Shown: positions 1 to 9,296, numbered from the stretch's first letter. The stretch: 64,000 nucleotides of DNA from Oceanimonas baumannii (GCF_002245495.1 NZ_NQJF01000014.1:51823-115822), one strand, 5' to 3'. Notes: generated from the letters alone by a model not told the origin. Made by a program: numbers and translations.

Positions 1-489
1 TATTTCATTGAAATGAATACCCGTATTCAGGTAGAGCACCCGGTAACCGAAATGATCACCGGCGTGGATCTGATTAAGGAACAGCTGCGTGTGGCCGCCG
101 GCCTGCCGCTGTCCATCACCCAGGATCAGGTTGTGGTTCGTGGCCATGCCATCGAATGCCGTATCAACGCCGAAGATCCACGTACCTTCGTGCCGAGCCC
201 GGGCGAAATCACCCGTTTCCATTCTCCGGGTGGTCTGGGTGTTCGCTGGGATTCGCACATTTATGCCGGCTATCGGGTACCACCCTACTACGACTCCATG
301 ATCGGCAAGCTGATCTGCTACGGTGAAAACCGCGATATCGCCATCGCCCGCATGAAGCACGCTCTCAGCGAGCTGGTGATCGACGGTATCAAAACCAATA
401 TTCCGCTGCACAAGGAAATCATGAGCGATGAGAACTTCCGCAATGGCGGAACCAACATCCATTACCTTGAGAAAAAACTGGGCCTGTAA
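1..489 (+). CDS. accC: Biotin carboxylase subunit of acetyl-CoA carboxylase, C-terminal part (5' end outside window)
   Basis: Carboxylates biotin on AccB with ATP and bicarbonate, the first step of fatty-acid synthesis in the cytoplasm. Only the last 162 codons are present; the frame is open to base 1. The fragment begins at the [15 protein letters not shown] motif, whose E, N, R and E (fragment residues 4, 6, 8 and 12) are catalytic residues of the family. It continues through the biotin carboxylase C-terminal domain ([23 protein letters not shown]) and ends in [11 protein letters not shown] as in E. coli. The following yhdT-panF-prmA order is the classic gammaproteobacterial accBC neighbourhood. 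A strong terminator follows 17 bases after the stop. Confidence 0.97.
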   Translation, partial: YFIEMNTRIQVEHPVTEMITGVDLIKEQLRVAAGLPLSITQDQVVVRGHAIECRINAEDPRTFVPSPGEITRFHSPGGLGVRWDSHIYAGYRVPPYYDSMIGKLICYGENRDIAIARMKHALSELVIDGIKTNIPLHKEIMSDENFRNGGTNIHYLEKKLGL

Positions 490-506
490 GGCTCACGCGG
501 ACGAAT

Positions 507-536
507 AAAAACGGCGCCATCAGGCGCCGTTTTTAT
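507..536 (+). terminator. Rho-independent terminator after accC
   Basis: Perfect GC-rich inverted repeat (acggcgcc / ggcgccgt, loop atca) preceded by an A-run and followed by TTTT. It lies 17 bases after the accC stop. Confidence 0.92.
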
Positions 537-568
537 TTCCAGGCATCGCTCCCGCGCTTATATTGTTT

Positions 569-899
569 CCCCCGCGAAGGAACGTCATCCCCGTGCAGAC
601 GGGGACGGGAGTCCAAGTTACAGCCCATGCCAGAGTCCAAGCCGTGCACATCTGCTCTGGATGCCCATTTTCATGGGCATGACGGCATTGGCAGCCCATC
701 ACTTACTTTGTTACCTCCGCGCTTATTTGGTTTCCCACGCATTTATTTTGTCTCCCCCGCGAAAGAACGTCATCCCCGTGCAGACGGGGACGGGGGTCCA
801 TGTTGCAGCCCATGCCAGAGTCCAAGCCGAGCACATCTGCTCTGGATGCCCATTTTCATGGGCATGACGGCATTGGCAGCCCATCACTTATTTTGTTGC
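569..899. repeat. Two-copy direct tandem repeat, period 185 bp
   Basis: Copy 1 (569-714) and copy 2 (754-899) are nearly identical at a constant offset of 185 bp, separated by about 39 bp of less related sequence. Each copy starts with a CCCCCGCGAA run, holds a small hairpin around CCCCGT-GCAG-ACGGGG and a second one around GCCCAT/ATGGGC, and ends near TTTTGTTGCC. Short open frames inside the copies have no recognisable protein and are not called. The start of the unit resembles the repeat at 4202-4670. Together with the terminator this explains the whole accC to RidA-gene gap. Confidence 0.85.
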
Positions 900-966
900 C
901 GCAACGGTTTTTCCCGGAGAAACCAACCGGTAAACTATTCCCTCAGCCCACTGAGACAATTCCATC

Positions 967-1332
967 ATGAACATTCATCGTATCAACCCCTGCAAGCGCT
1001 GGTCCGACATTACCGTCTTCAACGGGATCGCCCACTTTGTGGAAGTGCCCGAGGGCGATTTGTCCCTCGGTATTCAGGCGCAAACCCGGCAGGTCATGGC
1101 CCAGGCCGAAGAGGCGCTGGCCAAGGTAGGCAGCAATAAAGGCCGCCTGCTGTCAGTCACCATCTACCTTACCGACTTTGCCAACCTCCCGGCCTTTAAT
1201 GAAATATGGGACGAGTGGTTCCCCGAGGGCACCGCACCAAGCCGCGCCTGCGTGAAAGCCGAGCTGGCCAATCCCGGTTACCTGGTAGAAATGGCGTTTG
1301 TCGCCGCCGCCGGCGAAGACTATCTGAATTAA
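967..1332 (+). CDS. RidA/YjgF/UK114-family protein (reactive imine/enamine deaminase family)
   Basis: A 121-residue single-domain protein of normal RidA length. RidA members hydrolyse reactive 2-aminoacrylate-type enamines released by PLP enzymes, as cytoplasmic trimers. The family signature is visible: SVTIYLTDFANLPAFNEIW in the middle, then APSRACVKAEL (R93 corresponds to the substrate-carboxylate arginine) and a C-terminal VEMAFVAA strand. The gene stands alone between the repeat locus and yhdT, so it may be one of the YoaB/YjgH-like subfamilies rather than canonical RidA. The exact substrate cannot be deduced. Confidence 0.88.
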   Translation: MNIHRINPCKRWSDITVFNGIAHFVEVPEGDLSLGIQAQTRQVMAQAEEALAKVGSNKGRLLSVTIYLTDFANLPAFNEIWDEWFPEGTAPSRACVKAELANPGYLVEMAFVAAAGEDYLN

Positions 1333-1541
1333 TGCCATAGCGGGTGCCGGTTTAAGGCCGGAGTGACGGCTGCTTCTTTGATGTTGCCCCCACAGAGGCG
1401 GAGCCCATGTAATATGCCATGGTCCCCGCCTCCGCCAAGATAACGAACCGGCTCAGGGATGATGTGCCTGCGTTACTTCCCTCCATTTGTTCCCCTACTC
1501 ACTCGCTGGTATGCTTCGCCCGATTCGAAGGAGCCCTTATC

Positions 1542-1784
1542 ATGAATTCCATTGTATCTGTGGCCCGGCGCGAAGCGTCGCTCAGCGTACTGCTGGCCCT
1601 GCTTTACCTCGCGTTGTGGGCGGCCTGTGCCTGGCTGGTGCCGCCGGCACTCACCCTGTCCGGCTGGCCACTGTGGTTTTTGCTTAGCTGCCTGTTCAAC
1701 CCGCTGCTGTTTATTGTGCTGTGCACACTGATGGTGCACTGGTGTTTCAGAGCAGTAAACCTGGACGCCCCCCATGAACCCTGA
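1542..1784 (+). CDS. yhdT: YhdT-family small inner-membrane protein (DUF997)
   Basis: Eighty residues with two hydrophobic helices (about 15-35 and 45-65). The start at 1542 is chosen because AAGGAG lies 8 bases upstream and the predicted protein then matches the family length of about 80; the open frame extends further upstream without a ribosome site. The stop overlaps the panF start by 11 bp, so the two are translationally coupled, as in E. coli yhdT-panF. Its function is unknown; an accessory role for the PanF symporter is suggested only by this conserved pairing. Confidence 0.9.
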   Translation: MNSIVSVARREASLSVLLALLYLALWAACAWLVPPALTLSGWPLWFLLSCLFNPLLFIVLCTLMVHWCFRAVNLDAPHEP

Positions 1785-3225
1785 GTTGATTATTCCTCTG
1801 CTGATTTACCTGGCCGTGATGATTGGTCTGGGACTATGGCTTGGCCGCCGTCAGAGCACCAACGGCTTTGTGCAGGACTACTTTCTTGGTAACCGCTCCA
1901 TGGGCGGGTTTGTGCTGGCCATGACCATGGTGGCTACCTACGCCTCGGCATCCTCCTTTATCGGCGGGCCCGGCGCAGCCTACCGTATGGGGCTGGGCTG
2001 GGTACTGCTGGCCATGATCCAGGTGCCGACGGTATGGCTGACACTGGGTGTGCTGGGTAAACAATTTGCTCACATTGCCCGCCGGGTCAATGCCCTTACC
2101 ATTAACGACATGCTGCAGGCCCGCTATCAAAGCCCGCTGGTGGTACTTCTGGCAGGGCTGGGCCTGCTCGCCGCCTTTATTGCAACCATGGTGGTGCAAT
2201 TTATCGGCGGTGCCCGGCTGCTGGAAACAGTTACCGGTCTGTCGTATCAGAGCGGGCTGATGCTGTTTGCCGCAGCCGTCCTGCTCTACACCCTGGTGGG
2301 CGGCTTTCGCGCCGTGGTAGTGACCGACGCAGTACAGGGCATCCTTATGCTGCTGGGTACTGTGGTGCTGCTGGCTGGGGTGCTGCAGGCCGGTGGCGGT
2401 GCTGCCAACATGTTTGTACAGCTTGAAGCCATCGACCCCGGACTGGTGCAGCCACAGGGCCCCGACGGCATCCTGGGCATCAGCTTTATGATGTCGTTCT
2501 GGGTGCTGGTGTGCTTTGGTGTGATTGGCCTGCCCCACTCGGCCGTGCGCTGCCTGGCCTACAAGGACAGTACCGCCATGCACAGAGGGATTATCATCGG
2601 CACGCTGGTGGGGGCTGTACTGATGTTTGGCATGCACTTCGCCGGTGCCCTTGGCCGGGTACTGGTGCCCGAACTCACCGTTCCCGACAAGGTGATGCCC
2701 ACCCTGATGCTCACCGTGCTGCCGCCGCTGATCGCCGGCTTGTTCCTGGCCGGGCCCATGGCCGCCATTATGTCCACCATCGACTCCCAGCTGATCCAGG
2801 CCGCCGCCACCCTGGTAAAAGATCTTTACCTCAATCACCTGTGCAAAACCCAGCCGGCACCGGCCACCATCAAACGTGCCAGCAAGCTGGTCACCCTGGT
2901 GTTGGGTCTGATTGTGTTATGGGCCGCTCTGAGCCCGCCGGACATGATCATCTGGCTTAACCTGATGGCATTTGGTGCCCTGCAGGCCATTTTTTTCTGG
3001 CCGCTGGTGCTGGGCCTGTACTGGTGGCGGGGCAACAGCACCGGGGCACTGGCCTCAATGCTGACCGGTGCCGTCAGTTACAGCCTGCTGCTGCAGTTTG
3101 GTATCAAGCCACTGGGGCTGCATGCCATTGTCCCCAGCCTGGCGCTGTCCGGACTGGCCTATGTCGCCGGCTCCTTGCTGACGCCGCCGCCTTCAGCCGA
3201 AGTCCGCGCCTTGTTCGGCCGCTGA
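1774..3225 (+). CDS. panF: Sodium/pantothenate symporter
   Basis: Inner-membrane SSS-family symporter that imports pantothenate with Na+ for coenzyme A synthesis. It has 483 residues, the same length as E. coli PanF, and about 13 hydrophobic segments. SSS landmarks are visible: an early GRRQSTNGFVQDYFLGNR loop, the MVATYASASSFIGGPGAAY sodium-site region, and the long GGFRAVVVTDAVQG stretch. It overlaps yhdT and precedes prmA in the conserved gamma-proteobacterial order. Confidence 0.96.
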   Translation: MNPELIIPLLIYLAVMIGLGLWLGRRQSTNGFVQDYFLGNRSMGGFVLAMTMVATYASASSFIGGPGAAYRMGLGWVLLAMIQVPTVWLTLGVLGKQFAHIARRVNALTINDMLQARYQSPLVVLLAGLGLLAAFIATMVVQFIGGARLLETVTGLSYQSGLMLFAAAVLLYTLVGGFRAVVVTDAVQGILMLLGTVVLLAGVLQAGGGAANMFVQLEAIDPGLVQPQGPDGILGISFMMSFWVLVCFGVIGLPHSAVRCLAYKDSTAMHRGIIIGTLVGAVLMFGMHFAGALGRVLVPELTVPDKVMPTLMLTVLPPLIAGLFLAGPMAAIMSTIDSQLIQAAATLVKDLYLNHLCKTQPAPATIKRASKLVTLVLGLIVLWAALSPPDMIIWLNLMAFGALQAIFFWPLVLGLYWWRGNSTGALASMLTGAVSYSLLLQFGIKPLGLHAIVPSLALSGLAYVAGSLLTPPPSAEVRALFGR

Positions 3226-3277
3226 CCAGTCAGCGGCTGTGATAGAATATTCCTTTTAGCCCATAACGAAGATCTCC

Positions 3278-4153
3278 ATGCCCTGGATACAAATTCGCAT
3301 TAATGCCACCGAAAAGACCGCCGACAAGGTCAGCAACATGCTCTCCGGCCGCGGTGCTCAGGCAGTGACCTATATGGACGCCGAAGACAAGCCGGTGTTT
3401 GAACCCATGCCCGGCGAAACCTTACTGTGGGACGACACGGTGGTGGTCGGCCTGTTCGACGCCGAAACCGACCCTGCCCCCATTATCGACTTTCTGAAAA
3501 AATTCTACCGCAAGGATCTGGTGTATAAGGTAGAGCAGCTGGAAGACAAGGACTGGGTGCGTGAGTGGATGGACAGCTTTCACCCCATGCGCTTTGGCCA
3601 GCGGCTGTGGATTTGCCCCAGCTGGCGTGACGTGCCCGATCCGGACGCCGTCAATGTAATGCTGGATCCGGGCCTGGCTTTTGGTACCGGCACTCACCCC
3701 ACCACCGCACTGTGCCTGGAATGGCTCGACAGCCAGGACCTGACCGATAAAACCGTCATCGATTTCGGCTGCGGCTCCGGTATTCTGGCGCTGGCAGCGC
3801 TGAAACTGGGTGCCAAAAAAGTGATCGGCATCGACATCGATCCCCAGGCACTGCAGGCCAGCCGGGACAATGCCGAACGCAATGGTGTGGCAGACAGACT
3901 CAGCGTGTACCTGCCTCAGGATCAGCCCGAAGGACTGACCGCCGACGTCGTGGTGGCCAATATTCTGGCCGGCCCGCTGAAAGAGCTCTCTCCCATCATC
4001 AGCAGCCTGGTGCGCCCGGGCGGTTCACTGGCGCTGTCCGGCATTCTGGAAACCCAGGCCGAGGGGCTTAATCAGGTGTATGAGCAGTGGTTTGATATGG
4101 CCGAACCCGTCTTCCGCGAAGAATGGGCCCGGCTGAATGGCATCAAGCGCTAA
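3278..4153 (+). CDS. prmA: Ribosomal protein L11 methyltransferase
   Basis: Trimethylates ribosomal protein L11 using S-adenosylmethionine. It has 291 residues (E. coli 293). The N-terminal substrate-recognition domain (about 1-55) is followed by a Rossmann methyltransferase domain with the SAM-binding [13 protein letters not shown] motif (160-171) and the acidic IDIDPQAL loop. [15 protein letters not shown] (129-143) is the PrmA signature. The ATG at 3278 begins the typical MPWIQIRI N-terminus. It is 52 bp downstream of panF and followed by the second tandem-repeat locus. Confidence 0.97.
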   Translation: MPWIQIRINATEKTADKVSNMLSGRGAQAVTYMDAEDKPVFEPMPGETLLWDDTVVVGLFDAETDPAPIIDFLKKFYRKDLVYKVEQLEDKDWVREWMDSFHPMRFGQRLWICPSWRDVPDPDAVNVMLDPGLAFGTGTHPTTALCLEWLDSQDLTDKTVIDFGCGSGILALAALKLGAKKVIGIDIDPQALQASRDNAERNGVADRLSVYLPQDQPEGLTADVVVANILAGPLKELSPIISSLVRPGGSLALSGILETQAEGLNQVYEQWFDMAEPVFREEWARLNGIKR

Positions 4154-4201
4154 CAACCGCTGCTTCACTTTACCCCAAGACACGTCACCCTCGCGAAGGA
4201 A

Positions 4202-4670
4202 CGTCATCCCCGCGAAGGCGGAAATCCATAACAGGGTGCAAAAGACTGACAACAACGCTGCGTCGGCAGAAACACATGGCCCCCCGCCTTCGCGGGGGCG
4301 ACATATTTTGCAGGACTTCGCGGGGCGACGTGTTTTGAAGGCCTATGCGGGGATCGCGTGTTTTGCAGGCCTTCCCGCTGTTTGCCGTCATTTCCGCGAA
4401 GGCGGAAATCCATAACAGGGTGCAAAAAACTGACAACAACGCCGCGTCTGCAGAAACACATGGCCCCCCGCCTTCGCGGGGGCGACATATTTTGCAGGAC
4501 TTCGCGGGGCGACGTGTTTTGAAGGCCTATGCGGGGGATCGCGTGTTTTGCAGGCCTTCCCGCTGTTTGCCGTCATTTCCGCGAAGGCGGAAATCCATAA
4601 CAGGGTGCAAAAAACTGACAACAACGCCGCGTCTGCAGAAACGCATGGACTCCCGCCTGCACGGAGTGAC
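4202..4670. repeat. Tandem repeat, 2.5 copies, period 184-185 bp
   Basis: Units begin at 4202, 4386 and 4571; the first two are full length and the third stops near 4670. Each carries CGTCATCCCCGCGAAGG-type sequence, a GCAAAA(A/G)ACTGACAACAACG block and several short CCCGC/GCGGG hairpins. Units 1 and 2 differ by a handful of substitutions and a 1-bp insertion. Open frames running through the array are repeat artefacts. The block CGCGAAGGAACGTCATCCCC just upstream and at its edge also occurs in the 569-899 repeat, so both belong to one dispersed family. The rest of the prmA-dusB gap holds the terminator and promoter listed separately. Confidence 0.88.
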
Positions 4671-4699
4671 AGAGTACAGGTCAAAGCCTGCCAGCACCT

Positions 4700-4726
4700 A
4701 AAAAGGCTCCCGATGGAGCCTTTTTA
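4700..4726 (+). terminator. Rho-independent terminator downstream of the prmA repeat array
   Basis: AAAAAGGCTCC and GGAGCCTTTTT form an 11-bp stem with loop CGAT, ending in a T-run. It separates prmA transcription from the dusB-fis promoter. Confidence 0.88.
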
Positions 4727-4810
4727 AGGCCCAAAGCCGCCTTGAAACTGCATAAAAAATGCACCAGAACCTTGACTTATAAAAATTTATGCGCCGGTCA
4801 ATTTGTGAGC

Positions 4811-4839
4811 TTTTCAGCACCGTCAAAAATGCGTAAGAT
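4811..4839 (+). promoter_or_regulatory. Candidate dusB-fis promoter
   Basis: TTTTCA (4811-4816) and TAAGAT (4834-4839) are separated by 17 bp and followed by a GC-rich discriminator (acgcgacc). AT-rich sequence lies upstream. A weak -35 with a GC-rich discriminator is what is expected of stringently controlled, growth-rate-regulated fis promoters. No transcription start is known here. Confidence 0.42.
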
Positions 4840-4871
4840 ACGCGACCCTGAGCCAAGACAGCCTTAACCTC

Positions 4872-5861
4872 ATGGAAATTGGTCCTTACAAACTGGACGC
4901 TCCCTTACTGGTAGCACCCATGGCGGGCGTAACCGACCGGCCTTTCCGCACCCTTTGCATGCGCATGGGCGCCGGCATGGCCGTCTCGGAAATGGTGTCG
5001 GCCAATCCCCGTTTGCGGGATTCCGACAAATCACGCCGGCGTATGGATCATGAAGGGGAAACCGGCATTCGCTCCGTGCAGATTGCCGGTGCCGAACCGG
5101 CGTTGATGGCCGATGCAGCCCGATACAATGTGGATCAGGGTGCGCAAATCATCGACATCAACATGGGTTGTCCGGCAAAGAAAGTAAACAAAAAGATGGC
5201 AGGCTCCGCCCTGCTGCAATACCCGGAGCTGGTACAGGACATTGTCAGCGCCGTGGTCAATGCAGTGTCGGTGCCCGTTACCCTGAAAATTCGTACCGGC
5301 TGGGATCTGGATCACCGTAACGGCGTGCACATTGCCCGCATTGCCGAAGACAGCGGAATCCGGGCCTTGGCCGTGCATGGTCGCACCCGTGCTTGTATGT
5401 ATAAGGGAAACGCGGAATACGACACCATCAGGGCAATTAAAAAGGCCGTCTCGATGCCCGTTGTTGCCAACGGAGACATCACCAGCCCGCAAAAGGCGCG
5501 TTTTGTGCTGGATTACACCGGCGCCGATGCCATTATGATTGGCCGGGCTGCTCAGGGACGGCCGTGGATTTTCAGAGAAATCCGCCATTATCTTGAGCAA
5601 GGCACCATGCCCGCCCCACTCCCGAGGGAACAGGAGCAGGCAATGATTCGGGAACACGTTACCGCGCTGCATGAGTTTTATGGCGAGGTAATGGGTGCAA
5701 GGATTGCCCGTAAACATGTGGGATGGTACTTGCAGGAAAGTGAGGCGGGCCGTGACTTTCGCCGTAATTTCAACGCTATCGAGGATGCCGGGCAACAGCT
5801 CGACGCCTTGGAGCAGTTTTTCGCGAATAATAGCTTAACGAACAATAGAAGAGCCGACTGA
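4872..5861 (+). CDS. dusB: tRNA-dihydrouridine synthase B
   Basis: FMN-dependent reduction of uridine to dihydrouridine in the tRNA D-loop. It has 329 residues, a TIM-barrel with the family-defining catalytic cysteine at C100 in the [12 protein letters not shown] motif. The N-terminal [16 protein letters not shown] flavin segment and VHGRTR plus VVANGDI barrel motifs are also visible. The stop is 2 bp before the fis ATG, giving the conserved dusB-fis operon. There is no good ribosome site before the ATG, which fits weak translation of this leader gene. Confidence 0.97.
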   Translation: MEIGPYKLDAPLLVAPMAGVTDRPFRTLCMRMGAGMAVSEMVSANPRLRDSDKSRRRMDHEGETGIRSVQIAGAEPALMADAARYNVDQGAQIIDINMGCPAKKVNKKMAGSALLQYPELVQDIVSAVVNAVSVPVTLKIRTGWDLDHRNGVHIARIAEDSGIRALAVHGRTRACMYKGNAEYDTIRAIKKAVSMPVVANGDITSPQKARFVLDYTGADAIMIGRAAQGRPWIFREIRHYLEQGTMPAPLPREQEQAMIREHVTALHEFYGEVMGARIARKHVGWYLQESEAGRDFRRNFNAIEDAGQQLDALEQFFANNSLTNNRRAD

Positions 5862-5863
5862 AT

Positions 5864-6163
5864 ATGTTCGAACAAACTACGACTTCTGACGCACTGGTAA
5901 CTACCACCAAATCTCCGACTTCCGAGCAGCCGACCCAGCGCCCGCTGCGTAACTCCGTGGATCAGGCCCTGCGCAACTACCTGTCCCAGCTCAACGGCCA
6001 GGAAGTCACCGAGCTGTATGAACTGGTTCTGTCCGAAGTCGAAGCGCCCATGCTGGACGTGATCATGCAGTACACCCGCGGTAACCAGACCCGCGCAGCC
6101 AACATGATGGGCATTAACCGCGGCACCCTGCGCAAGAAGCTCAAGAAATACGGCATGAACTGA
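5864..6163 (+). CDS. fis: DNA-binding protein Fis (factor for inversion stimulation)
   Basis: Ninety-nine residues (E. coli 98). Fis is a homodimeric nucleoid protein that bends DNA, activates stable-RNA promoters and organises the chromosome. The C-terminal helix-turn-helix (about 73-97: [19 protein letters not shown]) is almost identical to the enterobacterial protein. The N-terminal beta-hairpin arm is more variable. It is translated directly after dusB. Confidence 0.98.
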   Translation: MFEQTTTSDALVTTTKSPTSEQPTQRPLRNSVDQALRNYLSQLNGQEVTELYELVLSEVEAPMLDVIMQYTRGNQTRAANMMGINRGTLRKKLKKYGMN

Positions 6164-6191
6164 TATTAATCAGTCAACATACGGATTTTTT

Positions 6192-6226
6192 AAGGCGTTA
6201 ACTCGAAAGGGTTAACGCCTTTTTCT
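6192..6226 (+). terminator. Rho-independent terminator after fis
   Basis: AAGGCGTTAAC / GTTAACGCCTT stem of 11 bp, an 8-base loop and a TTTTCTTT tail, 28 bp after the fis stop. Confidence 0.92.
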
Positions 6227-6269
6227 TTGCCAGTCCCCGCACGCCCCCGCAAGGACAGTGCTGCACACC

Positions 6270-6977
6270 TTAGCGAGAACGCTCGAAGTGCTCGGCGGCA
6301 GCATCCAGTACTTTGCGGGCAGAATCCGCGTCTTCAAAACCCAGGCCTTCCATGCCGCCGTCCGGGCCTTTGTAGTTGGCAAACCAGACATCAATAATCT
6401 GGCTGGCTCCCGGATACTCCTTATCCAGTTGCGTCATGCTTTCGATATGCGCAAAGGGAGAGTCCTTGGCCAGCACGGCAATCAGCTTGTCGTCCTGCTC
6501 GCCGTCATCCAGCATCTTAAGTACGCCAATCACGCGCACGTCCACCACCTCACCCCGTGGCACCGCCTGGCCCAGCACAATCACATCCAGCGGATCCCCG
6601 TCGCCTCCCAGCTCCTTGGGCAGGGCAGTGCCGGGAATGGCGCCATAGTTGCCCGGATAACCCAGGTAGTTCACCACCCGCGGCTTGCCCTTTTTGTATT
6701 CCCAGTACACAGCCTTGGGATCTTCCTTGCTGACTTCCCACTTGGCCGAGGTGCCGGCAGGAATTTCGACAATGGCCTTCACGGTGCCATCTTCATTGAT
6801 GGCTTTCAGCCCCATCAGCTCAGCCTTGCCGACAATGGTAAAGTCGTCTTTTACCGTCATGGCCGTGGTATGAGGTGTGGTGCCCGAAAAAGCCAGGCCG
6901 CCCAGGGAATTAGCATGGGCTGCACCCGACAACATAACAAGGCCGGCAACGGCAGAGAGGGTCAGGACTTTTTTCAT
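6270..6977 (-). CDS. ppa: Exported family I inorganic pyrophosphatase
   Basis: Hydrolyses pyrophosphate to two phosphates. The 235-residue protein contains the family I signature DGDPLDV with the metal-binding aspartates D126, D128 and D131. Unusually for this enzyme, an N-terminal Sec signal peptide is present (MKKVLTLSAV start, hydrophobic core to about 19, likely AHA cleavage near 22), so it should act in the periplasm. The ATG at 6977 is preferred over a TTG at 6986 because AAGGAG lies 9 bases upstream of the ATG. It is monocistronic and convergent with fis. Confidence 0.92.
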   Translation of the reverse strand: MKKVLTLSAVAGLVMLSGAAHANSLGGLAFSGTTPHTTAMTVKDDFTIVGKAELMGLKAINEDGTVKAIVEIPAGTSAKWEVSKEDPKAVYWEYKKGKPRVVNYLGYPGNYGAIPGTALPKELGGDGDPLDVIVLGQAVPRGEVVDVRVIGVLKMLDDGEQDDKLIAVLAKDSPFAHIESMTQLDKEYPGASQIIDVWFANYKGPDGGMEGLGFEDADSARKVLDAAAEHFERSR

Positions 6978-7175
6978 GTAATTCAACTCCTTGAAAACAA
7001 TTGAACCAATATGCGCATTAAAGGTGACGCTGATATTACAAGCCCTTCAGACCCTCTCCTTTCAGGCAGACAAAACTGACACTCTCGATAACCGCCATAC
7101 TTTTATGATTCTGAGGCAATATGCCTACTGTCAGAACGGCTGCCCCTATTCAGATTTTCACCTTACAATAGCCCC

Positions 7176-8837
7176 ATGACAACGCCTCACATCACCCCTT
7201 CCTCTCTGGAAGATCCCTTCTATTACCTGCGCAATATGCAGCAGGTAATACGTTTCTGCCTGACCCGTTATTCCGACTTGCTGCAGTCCGATGAACGCGG
7301 TCTGCTGGCCAATATGCTGAACCTGCACGAGCCGGCCCAGGGGCTGCTGGTACGGCTGATCATGCGCAAGGGTTGTCTGTTTCGCACCGACAAGCTGAGC
7401 TATAACGAAATTCCGGATTTGAACGAAGCTCTGGCCGAGCTGGCTGACGCGGAGCTGATTGAACTGACTCCGCCAGTCACATTAACGGAGCTGTGCGCCC
7501 TCGCCCGTCGTGAGGAGTGCGCGCAACTGGCTCAATACCTGTTACCCGAGCACTCTGTTCCCGCCTCCGCCCGAAAACGGGATCTGGAAACCATGTTACT
7601 GGATAAGCTGAGCCCCGGTGCTCAGCCACTGATGCAATGGTGGCCCGAAGCCTCATTTGACATTATCAAGCTTGCTTGCACCGACCTGTTCGACCGGCTG
7701 CGGCTGATATTTTTTGGCAACCTGCATCAGGACTGGACAGAGTTTGTGTTAACCGAGCTGGGCCTGCAGCAATTTGAGCCGGTACCGCTCAGTGAACACT
7801 CCCGTCCGTTTCACGCCAGAGCCGAAGTCGATGTCATGCTGGCGCTTTACCGGTTGCAGGAACGGCTAACCACCGAGCCGGTGTCTGAGCTGTGCCACCA
7901 CCTGCCTGGACCGGTGGATTGTGAATGGATTGAGTACCGCCGGCACAAGCTGCTGTTTCAGCTGGGCCGGGAGGCGGAGCGCGAAGGTAACACGACACTC
8001 GCGCTTGCCCTGCACGAGCGAAGCCAGTACAGAGAGGCACCAATACGCGCCCTGCGCCTGCGGGAAAAGTCTGATAATCCGGCCCGGGTAGCTGTGCTGG
8101 CGCAACAGGCTCTGGCGCAAATCACGCAGCCGGAAGCCCGCCTCGGCCTGTACCGCATCTGGCAGCGCAGTGCCAAAAAAGCCGGCCTTACGGTACCTGC
8201 CTCTCCCGCTACCGGGGTGCCGGTCAGCCAGTTGCTGCTGGCAAGGCCCGAGCAGGACGGCGTGGAGGCGGCGGTAGCTGCGCACTTTGCCGGTAAGCAC
8301 ACCCGGCTTTTTCATGTAGAAAACCGGCTGTTTAACGGCCTGTTTGCCCTGTTGTTCTGGCCGGCGCTGTTTGCGCCGGTGCGCGGTGCCTTTTTTAATC
8401 CGTTTCAGGCAGGGCCGGCTGATTTATACCGGCCAGGCTTTATCACGGCTCGGAAGAGCATGATTAATGCCGGTTTTGCGGCGCTTGCCAATGATGAATA
8501 TCAAACGCAGATCATTGAACGCTATCAGCAGAAACAAGGTATCAGCTGCTCGTTTGTGCACTGGCCAGGCCTGCCGCTTGAGCTGGTAGAGCTGGCGCTG
8601 GCAGTGATCCCCGCCGCACACCTCGAAATCGTGTTCCGTCATTTGCTGCTAGACCTGCGTCATCATCGCAGGGGTATGCCGGATTTGATTGAACTGAACG
8701 CTCAGGCAGGCCGTTATCGCCTGATTGAAGTAAAAGGGCCCGGAGACCGGCTGCAGGATCATCAGCGGCTATGGATAACAGCCATGCGGGACCATGGACT
8801 GCCGGTCAGTGTGTGCAAGGTTAGCTGGCAGGCTTAG
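7176..8837 (+). CDS. FAN1-type VRR-NUC structure-specific nuclease
   Basis: A 553-residue protein of the bacterial FAN1 family: 5'-flap endonucleases/exonucleases that unhook interstrand crosslinks. The N-terminus (YYLRNMQQVIRFCLTRYSDL) and the helical SAP/TPR-like middle follow the family. The C-terminal VRR-NUC nuclease domain carries the PD-(D/E)xK-type site GMPDLIEL (D503), then EVKGPGDRLQ (E518, K520), followed by Q and W. It stands alone, starting about 200 bp from the divergent pyrophosphatase gene. The family assignment is firm; the physiological substrate in this organism is inferred. Confidence 0.9.
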   Translation: MTTPHITPSSLEDPFYYLRNMQQVIRFCLTRYSDLLQSDERGLLANMLNLHEPAQGLLVRLIMRKGCLFRTDKLSYNEIPDLNEALAELADAELIELTPPVTLTELCALARREECAQLAQYLLPEHSVPASARKRDLETMLLDKLSPGAQPLMQWWPEASFDIIKLACTDLFDRLRLIFFGNLHQDWTEFVLTELGLQQFEPVPLSEHSRPFHARAEVDVMLALYRLQERLTTEPVSELCHHLPGPVDCEWIEYRRHKLLFQLGREAEREGNTTLALALHERSQYREAPIRALRLREKSDNPARVAVLAQQALAQITQPEARLGLYRIWQRSAKKAGLTVPASPATGVPVSQLLLARPEQDGVEAAVAAHFAGKHTRLFHVENRLFNGLFALLFWPALFAPVRGAFFNPFQAGPADLYRPGFITARKSMINAGFAALANDEYQTQIIERYQQKQGISCSFVHWPGLPLELVELALAVIPAAHLEIVFRHLLLDLRHHRRGMPDLIELNAQAGRYRLIEVKGPGDRLQDHQRLWITAMRDHGLPVSVCKVSWQA

Positions 8838-8855
8838 TTCTGCCAGCGCCAGCAC

Positions 8856-9296
8856 TTAATGACGAGTGCTGTAATCGGTGGGCTCGTACACTTCAAGCTC
8901 ATACCTGGATTCCAAAAAGGTCACCAGATCGACCAACTCCGACACCGTCATCACATCGTTGTAGACCGGCATCACTGATTGCCCTTCTTCGTTCTGGATC
9001 TTCGACATGTCATAACCCTTGGCCAGCTTGTGGGAAGGGTGAATAACCGAGGTCACCAGCTCGCCATAGGTTTTAATGCTTTTCACCTTGCCGCCCAGAG
9101 CGATGGACAAATCTTCAGTATTTTCCGGACGCTCATAGCCTTCCATGGTGTGACAGCCAAGACACTGCATATTAAGGAAAACCTGCTCGCCCCGTTGAGT
9201 ATCTCCCGGTGGCAGGCTGAAGCCGCGAGACTGGGGATCACAGCCGCTGATTCCCACGGCAGCCAACAAAAGAATGAGTGATTGAAGACGTTTCAT
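8856..9296 (-). CDS. Monoheme c-type cytochrome lipoprotein
   Basis: A 146-residue protein with a lipoprotein signal (lipobox GISGC, lipidated C19). It has one heme-binding CLGCH motif (C45, C48, H49) and a probable distal methionine ligand M109 in SVMPVYN. It should be a membrane-anchored electron carrier in the periplasm. It is convergent with the FAN1-like gene. No partner oxidase or dehydrogenase is adjacent, so its electron donor and acceptor are unknown. Confidence 0.88.
   Translation of the reverse strand: MKRLQSLILLLAAVGISGCDPQSRGFSLPPGDTQRGEQVFLNMQCLGCHTMEGYERPENTEDLSIALGGKVKSIKTYGELVTSVIHPSHKLAKGYDMSKIQNEEGQSVMPVYNDVMTVSELVDLVTFLESRYELEVYEPTDYSTRH

Noticed and set aside
1834..2838. 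334-codon open frame antisense to panF
   Set aside because: It is a shadow of the high-GC panF coding frame, low-complexity His/Gly/Gln-rich, with no ribosome site or domain.
569..4670. CRISPR array
   Set aside because: The direct repeats are 146-185 bp long and contiguous, not short repeats with unique spacers; no cas genes.
4123..4701. Several overlapping frames in the repeat array
   Set aside because: They follow repeat periodicity and appear on both strands; no protein family recognised.
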